In this document: piece after piece, positions 1 to 8,010 of the stretch
How the letters are laid out: each line of letters opens with the position of its first letter
Numbering within the stretch: position 1 is the stretch's first letter
NCBI RefSeq assembly: GCF_000741215.1
Contig: NZ_JGYX01000001.1
Coordinates: 372,001 to 436,000 of the forward strand
Source of the DNA: Bifidobacterium pullorum subsp. gallinarum
Lineage (GTDB): Bacteria > Actinomycetota > Actinomycetes > Actinomycetales > Bifidobacteriaceae
Length of the DNA stretch: 64,000 nt
Direction: 5' to 3'
Notes under the pieces: generated by a model
The model's input: the letters and a program-made list of their open reading frames with translations, nothing else
What the model was told of the DNA's origin: nothing
Databases searched by the model: none
Translations under genes and position numbers: made by a program

Positions 1-678
1 ATCCAACGCCCCCTTGAGGATCGCCAGCTCGATCTCCGCCTCCCGTTTCTCCCTGCGCAGCCGCTCGACCTCCGCGCGTACACGATCACGCTCCGCGACC
101 AGCCCCTCCAGGTCCGGCACGTCATGATCCGGACGGGCCGCGCCATCATTCCTCTTCCCCGGCTTGTCTGGTGTCACTGGATCGCCCTCCGATACCGGTT
201 CTCGCAGCAGTTGACGCTTCCAGTTTCTCACGACCGACGCCTCCACGCCCACCTCGGCCGCGACCTGCCGCGACGTCACACCGCCCGCGACCAGCCGCGC
301 CACCGCCATACGCCTGACCTCGTCCGCCACCGGGCCGCGCTTGACCGCGCGCTCCCCGGGCGCCAGCTCGTCAATCCACGCCGCCAGCACCTCACGGCTG
401 GGATACCCCATTTGGCGTATGGTCCTGCTCAGACGCCTGCCATGTGTCAGGTAATGCTCCACCGCCGCGCGCCTCTGACCATCCGTGTACCTCGAATAAT
501 GCTCGCCACGACTGGAGGGGATCCCCGTGCGCCGTTCCTCCAGCCAGTCGCGATGCCACATGCGCAACGCCCCCTTGCTGGGATACCCCAGCTCCCGGAT
601 CACGTCCGCCGCGCTGTGCTCGTACCGCTCGTACAACTCCGCCGCGCGCCTGCGCTGTTCCTTCGAATACCTCGCCAT
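1..678 (-). CDS. IS3-family transposase, copy A (5' part, runs off the window)
   Basis: DDE transposase fragment read leftwards from ATG at 676-678 and still open at base 1, so the catalytic half lies outside the window. It begins MARYS and carries two successive helix-turn-helix segments (around 'IRELGYPSK' and 'IRQMGYPSR') and a third ('VTSRQVAAEVGVEASVVRNWKRQ'-like), then an acidic/basic linker ending 'EIELAILKGAL', the usual junction to the orfB-like part. The first ~500 bp are nearly identical to the copy starting at 3160, in inverted orientation; the last ~110 bases in the window differ clearly. Typical role: binding of IS ends and strand transfer. Whether this copy is intact cannot be judged here. 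Confidence 0.9.
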   Translation of the reverse strand, partial: MARYSKEQRRRAAELYERYEHSAADVIRELGYPSKGALRMWHRDWLEERRTGIPSSRGEHYSRYTDGQRRAAVEHYLTHGRRLSRTIRQMGYPSREVLAAWIDELAPGERAVKRGPVADEVRRMAVARLVAGGVTSRQVAAEVGVEASVVRNWKRQLLREPVSEGDPVTPDKPGKRNDGAARPDHDVPDLEGLVAERDRVRAEVERLRREKREAEIELAILKGALD

Positions 679-700
679 GATGACGACTCCTCCCGCTCAA

Positions 701-725
701 GGAGTCCAACATTCCGTCACCACCT
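701..725 (-). repeat. Terminal inverted repeat of IS3 copy A
   Basis: Read on the minus strand this is GGTGGTGACGGAATGTTGG followed by ACTCC, almost the same as the left end of the IS3 copy at 3111. It marks the outer end of copy A; the decayed IS21 element starts immediately beyond it. Confidence 0.75.
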
Positions 726-759
726 CGTTTTGGGCGTGGGTGTGCCGGCCGGGTGTGTT

Positions 760-1528
760 TTATTGGTTTTGGGGTTTGCCGAACATGAGGGCCTGGCTGA
801 TGCGGTGGCTTTGTCCGGTGAACTCGATGAGTCGTCCGTGGTGGACGATGCGGTCGATGATCGAGGCGGCGAGTTTGTCGTCGGCGAAGATCGTGCCCCA
901 TTTGCTGAACTCGATGTTCGTGGCGGAGGATGATGCTCCTTCTCTCGTAGCTGCCGGCGATGACCTGGTAGAGCAGTCTGGCGCCGTCGACGTCGAAGGG
1001 CACGTAGCCGAACCCGTGCCGGGATGATCAGATCGGCCTTGGCGATGTCCTTGAGCATGGTCTCGAGGGTTCCCTCGCGCTTGGCGCGGCCCAGCTGAAG
1101 GACGAGCTCGGCGGTGGGCAGGAAGCGTACGTTCATGCCCCGGTCGATCGCGCTCATGCCCAGCGCGGTGGCCAGGTGGGTCTTGCCGCGTCCGGTCTTC
1201 CCGTAGAACACGAGGTCCTGGGCCCTGCCGACGAAGCCCCTGGGAGAGCAGCTCGTCCCGGGCGTACCCGTCGGGCAGCTTCACGTTCGTGAAGACCGTG
1301 GCCGTCCAGCGTCTTGGGGACGGGGAACCGGGCGCGGCGCAGGAGCCTGGCGCGCTTCGAGGTCTCGCGGTTGTCCAGTTCCGTGCGCAGCAGCCTGTCG
1401 ACGGCCTGGAGCTGCCTGGGCGTGGCCCATGCCAGCAGGTCGTCGATGGTGGCTTGGGAGATGAACAGGGCGCGGGCCCTCGCCCGCAGCCGGTCGATGT
1501 CCGTGCGCTCCTCGTTCCTCTGGCTCAT
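760..1528 (-). pseudogene. istB: istB-like ATPase of IS21 family, frameshifted
   Basis: IstB is the AAA+ helper ATPase of IS21 transposition. The start (MSQRNEERTD) overlaps the istA stop by ATGA. Recognisable pieces lie in different frames: the N-terminal helical part to 'FPVPKTLDG', then 'KLPDGYARDELLS', then the Walker A 'FYGKTGRGKTHLATALG', then 'PFDVDGARLLYQVIAGSYE', and finally 'TNIEFSKWGTIFADDKLAA' to the C-terminus ending KPQNQ at 760. At least four frame changes are needed, so a functional product is not expected. Sequencing error is a less likely explanation because istA next to it is broken in the same manner. Confidence 0.8.
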
Positions 1529-3004
1529 GCGTTGTCCTTCCTCCCGGCGAACGCCAGGTCGTATTCGGTCAGGTCGACGGGCTCGTCGTAGGCGACGGGC
1601 TCGGTCCCGGCGGCGTGTCGGGCCGCGGCCAGGCATACGCCGGCGCGGTCGATGCCGCCGGTGGTCTCGAGGATCTCGGCCATCGCGGCCACCGCGTTCG
1701 CCCATCCGCTCTCGCGTTCGGCCTGCCTGAGCGTGCGCAGCCCCTCGGCGAGGACCGCGCGCTCCTGCCCGTCGAGCCATTCGCGCAGCGGGTCGGGAAG
1801 CGCCTCTCGGACCTGGCTGTTGGGCCAGGCCCCGGGCCTGTCGCCACGGCAGCCCGATCTGCAGGGACGGGTCGTCGCTGCTGGTGGGGTTGTCGCCGTA
1901 GGCGCGCGGATGCGTCGTGATGCGGGCCCCGGAGGCATCGAGCAGCTCGACCTCGAACGCGCGCAGCCCGACGACCGGCTCGCGCCCCGCATGCTCGGGG
2001 CCGGCCGCGTACCGGTGTCTGCTCTCGACGGTGACGATCCCGTACTTGTCGGCCTTCATGCGTTTCCACGTGACCACGTCGAAGCGTGTCTCCGGCAGCG
2101 CCAGCAGTGCTTTGCGGTCCCCGCGCGGACAGGTCCGTCTCGCGCCCGCCCTTGCGGTAGTGGTCCTTGTCGCCCAGCGCGAGGCACCGTTCGAGCAGCC
2201 TGGCGTTGAACGTCGGCATGCCCCCGCACGCTCGGCACCGGCACGAACAGCTTGCGGCGCACCGCGCCGACCCGGGACTCCACGCCGCCCTTCTCGTGGC
2301 CCGCGTACGTGTTGCAGAACACGTATTCGAACCCGTAATGCGCCTGGAACGACTGGAACAGGCGCGTCAGCCTCACCCGTTCGAACATCCTGCGTCCCAC
2401 GCCCGCGGCGTTATCGAACACGATCCGCGGCGGCACGCCGCCCAGCCACTCGAAGATGTCGCGAAGCGCCTGGCACGCGCACTCAGCGTTCTCCCCGGGC
2501 ATAAGCTGGCTCGGGCCGACGTTCGAATACGGGAAATCCAGCACGAAATGACGCATGCGCGACACCTCGCCCCGGAACCTGACGTCGACCTCGCCGAAAT
2601 CGGCCTGCGCCTCGCCCGGATGCCACACCAGGTCGAGGTAGCCGGCCTCGCGCTCCGCGGCGAACTCGCGCCGCAGCTGCGCGACCTTCCTCGTCACGGT
2701 CGACAGCGACACCTCCGCCCCGTACTCGTCACGCAGACGCTCCCATATCCGGGTCGCGGTATGCCGCTGCTTGCGCCACGTGCAGCGATCCTCCGCGAGC
2801 CACTGCCCGAATCACCGGCACGTAACGGTCGATGACCGACTCCGCGTGTTTCCGCTTGACCGGCGGCCTGGGTGACAGGTCCCCTGTCTTCAGGTACTTG
2901 CGCACCGTCGGCTCGCTGACGTTCTCGCTGCGCGCTATCGACGCGATCGACTCGCCGTTCATCCTGCGACGGCGAATAGACTGGACTTTGGGCATGCTGA
3001 TCAT
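1525..3004 (-). pseudogene. istA: istA-like transposase of IS21 family, frameshifted
   Basis: Pieces of an IS21 DDE transposase. An N-terminal HTH ('GESIASIARSENVSEPTVRKYL') follows a start at 3004 (MISMPK) or 2995. The catalytic core in another frame (2712 to about 2220) contains 'GEAQADFGE', 'RIVFDNAAG' and 'KGGVESRVG', which supply the D, D and E. A C-terminal part in further frames ends 'YDLAFAGRKDNA' at the stop 1525-1527. Breaks lie near 2790, 2220, 2090 and 1850. Translational overlap with istB is preserved although both reading frames are lost. Confidence 0.8.
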
Positions 3005-3110
3005 AGCCTTTCCGGACCTCCTTGACGGAAAACGAAGCACCATCAAGATAAGGCCCACGGGTGGTCGGCATGCCTTTTGCCTAAACCCGAAAAAACTACA
3101 TGACTAAAAC

Positions 3111-4791
3111 GGGGTGGTGACGAAATGTTGGACTCCTTGAGCGGGGAGGAGTCGTCATCATGGCGAGGTATTCGAGGGAGCAGCGCAGGCGCGCGGCGGA
3201 GTTGTACGAGCGGTACGAGCACAGCGCGGCGGACGTGATCCGGGAGCTGGGGTATCCCAGCAAGGAGGCGTTGCGCATGTGGCATCGCGACTGGCTGGAG
3301 GAACGGCGCACGGGGATCCCCTCCAGTCGTGGCGAGCATTATTCGAGGTACACGGATGGTCAGAGGCGCGCGGCGGTGGAGCATTACCTGACACATGGCA
3401 GGCGTCTGAGCAGGACCATACGCCAAATGGGGTATCCCAGCCGTGAGGTGCTGGCGGCGTGGATCGACGAGCTGGCGCCCGGGGAGCGCGCGGTCAAGCG
3501 CGGCCCGGTGGCGGACGAGGTCAGGCGTATGGCGGTGGCGCGGCTGGTCGCGGGCGGTGTGACGTCGCGGCAGGTCGCGGCCGAGGTGGGCGTGGAGGCG
3601 TCGGTCGTGAGAAACTGGAAGCGTCAACTGCTGCACGAGCCGGTACCGGAGGACGATCCAGTGACACCAGACAAGCCGGGGAAGAGGAATGATGGCGCGG
3701 CGGATCCCGACGCGTCGGATCTGGACGGGCTGATTGCCGAGCGCGACCGTGTGCGCGCCGAGCTGGAGCGGATCCGCCGGGAGAAACGGGAGGCGGAGAT
3801 CGAGCTGGCGATCCTCAAGGGGGCGTTGGAATTGGTGGGAAAAGAGCGGGGCGCAGACCCGGACAACCTGACCAATAGGGAGAAGACGATCCTCGTCAAG
3901 GCCGTCAGTGCCGGACATGGCATCCCCGCGGGGCGTCTGCTCGCCCGGGTCGGTCTGGCGCGCAGCACCTACTACCATCAGTTGAACGCGATGAACAGGC
4001 CGGACAGGGACGAGGGGCTGCTCGCCCTGGTGCGCGACGTGTTCGAGAACAGCCTGCGCCGCTACGGCTACCGGCGGGTGTGGCTCGAACTGAGAAACGC
4101 CGGGATCGTCGTGTCCGCCAAAAGGGTCATGCGGCTGATGACGCGGCACGGGCTCGTCCCCTTGCTCAAGCGGGCCCGGCGCTACAGCTCGTACAAGGGC
4201 GAGCTGACCAAGGCGCCGGACAACCTCGTCAATCGCGTTTTCCATGCCGAGGAACCGAACCGGCTGTGGGTCACGGACCTGACGGAGTTCTCCATCCCCG
4301 CGGGCAAGGCCTGCCTCAGCCCGGTGATCGACCGCGTTCGACGGGATGCCGGTGGCCTGGACGATCGGCACGAGCCCGAACGCCGAGCTGGCCAACCGGA
4401 TGCTCCGCGACGCGTGCGCCACGCTCGGGGACGGGGAGCGTCCGGTCATCCACTCCGACCGCGGTTGCCACTACCGGTGGCCCGGGTGGATCAGCATCTG
4501 CAGGGAGAACGGGTTGACCAGGTCGATGAGCGCGAAGGGCTGCTCCCCGGACAACGCGGCCGCGGAAGGGTTCTTCGGGCATCTCAAGCAGGAGTTCTTC
4601 CACGGCCGGAGCTTCACGGGCGTCACCATCGAAGGGTTCGTCGAACAGTTGGACGGGTACATGCGCTGGTATCGGGACGAGCGGATCAAGCTCGCCTTCG
4701 GCACCAGCATCGCCAAACGAAGACGTGAGCTCGGACTCATGGCATAATCAAAGAACAAGGACACCGGAGTCCAACAAAACGTCACCACCCC
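3111..4791 (+). mobile_element. IS3-family insertion sequence, copy B (complete ends)
   Basis: About 1.68 kb bounded by 26-bp terminal inverted repeats at 3111-3136 and 4766-4791 that match at 23 of 26 positions. Both begin GGGGTGGTGACG and end TGTTGGACTCC; the three differences are in the middle. It encodes one transposase reading frame interrupted by a single-base insertion. No convincing 3-bp target duplication is visible, in line with later rearrangement next to the inverted copy A. Confidence 0.85.
3160..4747 (+). pseudogene. IS3-family transposase, copy B, +1 frameshift in the DDE domain
   Basis: OrfA-like and OrfB-like parts are fused in one frame here, so no programmed -1 shift is needed. 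The first segment (3160 to about 4335) has tandem HTHs, a coiled linker and the start of the rve core with 'LWVTDLTEFSIP' (first D). One extra G at 4336 (GACCGCGTTCGAC instead of GACCGCTTCGAC) throws the frame. The rest continues from 4337 in the next frame with 'VIHSDRGCHYRW' (second D) and 'AAAEGFFGHLKQEFF' (E), ending at 4747. All three catalytic residues survive, but not in one polypeptide. The shift lies inside the core, not at the usual A6G slippery site, so it is read as a mutation. Confidence 0.85.
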
Positions 4792-4828
4792 CAAACCTCA
4801 ACAAACAATTGAACAAAAACACGTCGCC

Positions 4829-5220
4829 CCCGTCATCCGGCACGGGGATGCTCCCAACGTCTCCGTTCGGCATGAGTCCGAGGATTCCTTTCCGTTCGTA
4901 TGCGTCGGCTCACTTCCACACGCTCGTCACCGAACATCCGACGTCTCTGGCGACGGCGGCGTAACGTTCGCCCGCGGCGACGCGTCTGACGCCCCCTGCC
5001 CTGACGTCAATCGTATACGAGAACTGGCATCTCCGCCCATGTCGGGGATCGAAGGCTATCCAGTTCGTCAGGCATCCCTCCGATGGATAGCCTAACCTGG
5101 CAATCACCTTTTTCAGGGTCATGCCTTCCTGGAAATACAAGTCGACGGATTTCTGTCCTTGCTCCCTGCCGAACACAGCGGACTCCAATCCGAACGCTCA
5201 CACGTCCAACATTTCATCCG
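4829..5220 (-). pseudogene. Remnant of a third IS3-type transposase (5' end)
   Basis: The minus strand from ATG at 5188 gives 'MESAVFGREQGQKSVDLYF' and 'VIARLGYPSEGCLTNWI', the N-terminal HTH of an IS3-group transposase of another subtype. An in-frame TGA at 4910-4912 follows 'SVTSVWK', and the same frame resumes as 'ADAYERKGILGLMPNGD'. The remainder of the transposase is absent because IS3 copy B lies next to it. Bases 5202-5216, read on the minus strand, give GATGAAATGTTGGAC, which resembles the IS3 left end and probably is this remnant's terminal repeat. Confidence 0.7.
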
Positions 5221-5347
5221 CAGCCCCATGCTTATGCGTAAACCGGTATAAAAAACTGATTCACTACCATGGATGGTGAAAGGCACCGCATGCCTTTCCA
5301 AGGCATTGTTCATTGCTGAAAATACAACATCGAAAGAAGAAGGTCAT

Positions 5348-6067
5348 ATGAACGTTCATCCATATTCCCGCTCATTCCTGGTGTCCTTTCTGGCTTTGAT
5401 CTGCATGGCCGCGATGATTTTCGCCGCCCCAGTGACAGGTCAGGCCATCGCCTCCGATTCCGGAGGGCAAATCGAGATGTATCGCCTGTACAACCCCAAT
5501 TCCGGTGAACACTTCTATACCGGCGACGGCAATGAACGCGAATCCCTGCGCCGCACCGGATGGCGTTACGAAGGAGTCGGCTGGGTCGCCCCGGCGTATT
5601 CCTCAACGCCCGTGTATCGTCTGTACAACCCGAACGCCGGTGATCACCATTACACCACCAACGCCACGGAACGAGACAACCTTGTCGCTCACGGCTGGAG
5701 AAACGAGAACATCGGCTGGTATTCGTCCGACGACAATCGGAGCTATCCCGTATACCGTCAGTACAATCCGAACGCCGTTGCCGGAGCGCATAATTTCACT
5801 CTGAACGGGAACGAGGAATCGATGCTGGTTGCCGCCGGATGGCGAGCCGAAGGCTTGGCGTGGTACGCAGTCGGCCCGGGATACGGCGTTCCCCAGCCCG
5901 TTCCGACGCCCGGTACCGGTTCAGGCAGCGGAGGAGCCACCGACAGCGGTGTGTACTACGAAAACTGCACCGCCGTGAGAGCGGCTGGCAAGGCCCCGCT
6001 TTATCAAGGACAGCCGGGATACCGCCCTGGACTGGACCGTGACGGGGACGGCGTAGCCTGCGAATAA
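5348..6067 (+). CDS. Secreted protein with DUF5648 repeats and an excalibur-type calcium-binding C-terminus
   Basis: 239 residues from ATG 5348, chosen over the upstream in-frame ATG 5273 because GAAGAAGG lies at the right distance. A signal peptide occupies roughly residues 1-36 (hydrophobic 'FLALICMAAMIFAAPV'). Three repeats follow, each opening with YRLYNPN or YRQYNPN and closing with an aromatic GW..E...WY block; these are DUF5648 repeats, whose function is not known but which occur on exported proteins. The tail 'YYENCTAVRAAGKAPLY...DRDGDGVACE' is an excalibur domain with a DxDxDGxxCE calcium loop. A possible -10 (TATAAA) lies near 5247. It probably acts on the cell surface and shares its repeats with the amidase downstream. 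Confidence 0.85.
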   Translation: MNVHPYSRSFLVSFLALICMAAMIFAAPVTGQAIASDSGGQIEMYRLYNPNSGEHFYTGDGNERESLRRTGWRYEGVGWVAPAYSSTPVYRLYNPNAGDHHYTTNATERDNLVAHGWRNENIGWYSSDDNRSYPVYRQYNPNAVAGAHNFTLNGNEESMLVAAGWRAEGLAWYAVGPGYGVPQPVPTPGTGSGSGGATDSGVYYENCTAVRAAGKAPLYQGQPGYRPGLDRDGDGVACE

Positions 6068-6220
6068 TACTCCGACACGACGATGCTTCGGGAACGGCTC
6101 GGATTGTCGTAGATGCAAAGAACGACGAATCCGGACCGTTCACCGTATCCCCTCCGGAACCGAATACGGTGCCATAGGCTATGCTGAACCTAATCGGTTG
6201 CGTGGGTGAGGGGAGTGTGA

Positions 6221-7834
6221 ATGATGTGCATATGGACGACCATACGTTACCGGGTACTTGCCATAGCGACAGCAGCGATTTTCATCTTTGTCCCGGCATC
6301 GTCCACGCCCGTCGCCGCCGTCGAGGAGCGGCAACCGTTGGAATCCACGTCCGTCGTCGCCACGCACGATAACACCGTCTCCTCCGTGTCGTTCACGGAA
6401 TCTGAGACAGCGGGCATCTCATCCCGTTCCGCAACGCGAACACTACAAGCGGACGCAACGCCTCCCGGGGAAAGAAGACTGTCGTCGGTTGCCATCACAT
6501 GGTCCGAAGCCGGTTCCTAGGACTTGAAACTGCGCTATCGGGATGACAGAGCATGGAGCGACTGGATTCCGCTCGAAGCCGAATACTCCGATGACGTCCA
6601 ATCCGCATCCGCCGTACAAAGCACCGGCCCCGTCTACGTAGGCACGGCCGATGCGGTGCAAGCACGGATGATGGTGCTCGGGAACGACGTCGCATCATCG
6701 ACCGCGACTCCGCAACTGATCATCATCGATTGGGGATATACCCTAAAACCGCAACAAGACAGCGAAAACATACCGGGACAAGACGAGACCATCCCGTCAA
6801 TCAAGCCGACCATCACCCCGACGATTCACACCCGCGAGGAATGGTGGCGTTCCGACCTTCCCGAACGTACGTGGACCCCCGACCGCGATGCCAACTGGCG
6901 TGGGGCAATCGTCCATCATACGGTCGACCGCAACGACTATTCACGTGCCGAGGTCAAGGCGATCATCCAGAACATCTATACATTCCATTGCGAAGAACGC
7001 GGCTGGGGCGACATCGGATACAACCTGCTGGTTGACCGCTTCGGCGGCATTTGGGAGGGACGCGACGAAGGCGTGGCCAATGCCATGGTGCAGGCCAGCA
7101 ATGTCGAAGCAGCGCACACCGGCAGCTTCAACACCGCGACGTTCGGGGTCGCGGTGATCGGCAGCTTCCATCTGGACGATGAGCCCTCCGACGCGGCGAT
7201 TGAATCCACGGCCTCCGCAATAGCCTGGGAATTTGCAGGATTGGGTCTCATGGACGCCACCGGTACGTTCGAATATCACGGGACCCAACAGCGCATCTCC
7301 GGGCACGGCGACGGATCGCACTGGTACAACGCAGAAAATCACACACTGTGCCCGGGAATCCATCTGAGCGACCGGCTGCCGGACATCCGCACGATTACGG
7401 ACTCACTTCTGCACGGCATCATGCCGGAAGGAGGTACGCCCGTATACCGACTGTATAATCCCAACGACGGCCTGCATCACTACACCGCCGATTCCGCCGA
7501 GCGCGAATCCCTGGTAGCTCTGGGATGGAACGACGAACACGTCATCTTCTACGCGAACAACAACAGCGGCGCGCCCGTATACCGGCTGTACAACCCCAAC
7601 GACAGTAACCACTTCTGGACCATGAACCCGCGGGAATACGATTACCTCGTCTCCATTGGCTGGAATGGGGAGCATCAGGCATGGTACGCCGCGGATGAAT
7701 CCAGCCAACCGATCTATCGCCTGTACAATCCACATTCCGGGGAACATTTCTATACCGACGATGCGAACGAACGAACCCATCTCAGTGACATCGGCTGGCA
7801 GGACGAAAACATCGCATGGTATGGACTCACATGA
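6221..7834 (+). pseudogene. Secreted N-acetylmuramoyl-L-alanine amidase (PGRP/Amidase_2) with DUF5648 repeats, split by an in-frame amber codon
   Basis: The frame starting at ATG 6221 behind GAGGGGAG codes for a signal peptide ('VLAIATAAIFIFVPASS') and the N-terminal part of a PGRP-type amidase up to 'ITWSEAGS', where TAG occurs at 6518-6520. The same frame continues without other stops to 7834. After the stop come 'LRYRDDRAWSDWIPLEAE', the amidase domain with candidate zinc ligands in 'AIVHHTVD', 'ISGHGDGS' and 'TLCPGIHL', then three DUF5648 repeats (YRLYNPND / YRLYNPND / YRLYNPHS). A TTG at 6524 could restart translation but would lack a signal peptide. Intact relatives would cut the muramoyl-alanine bond. 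This is a nonsense pseudogene unless the codon is read through or is a sequencing error. Confidence 0.8.
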
Positions 7835-8010
7835 TGCCCGAACCACGTCCGTGCTCCGGGCCGCGCCACGCTCCAACAGCATCGATGAGATAAAATCCTC
7901 ATCCGGCATCGGAATCATCTCCCGCCCCATGCTAACGACATAGCGCCGCATTCAGTCAGTGCGAGTACAATATTCGCGATGAAGTAAACGGCGATTGAAC
8001 GATCGGTGAC

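Larger units (their letters stand above)
726..3110 (-). mobile_element. Decayed IS21-family element between two IS3 copies
   Basis: The interval between the two inverted IS3 ends is filled by istA and istB homologues read on the minus strand. They show the IS21-typical ATGA overlap (istA stop TGA at 1525-1527, istB start ATG at 1526-1528). Both genes need several frame changes to give full-length products, so the element is dead by itself. Terminal repeats of IS21 type were not identified with confidence; both junctions with IS3 show AAAACG next to the GGTGGTGAC motif, which may be a trace of the insertion history. Confidence 0.75.

Noticed and set aside
4336..4336. Programmed frameshift in the IS3 transposase
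   Set aside because: The site lacks a slippery heptamer, lies inside the catalytic domain and needs a skip of one inserted base. Both orf parts are already fused upstream.
7838..7951. Protein-like minus-strand stretch 'MRRYVVSMGREMIPMPDEDF' between the amidase and the LTA-synthase-like gene
   Set aside because: Only about 35 codons look natural before the frame runs into the amidase antisense strand. It could be a gene remnant, but nothing supports a name or a start signal.
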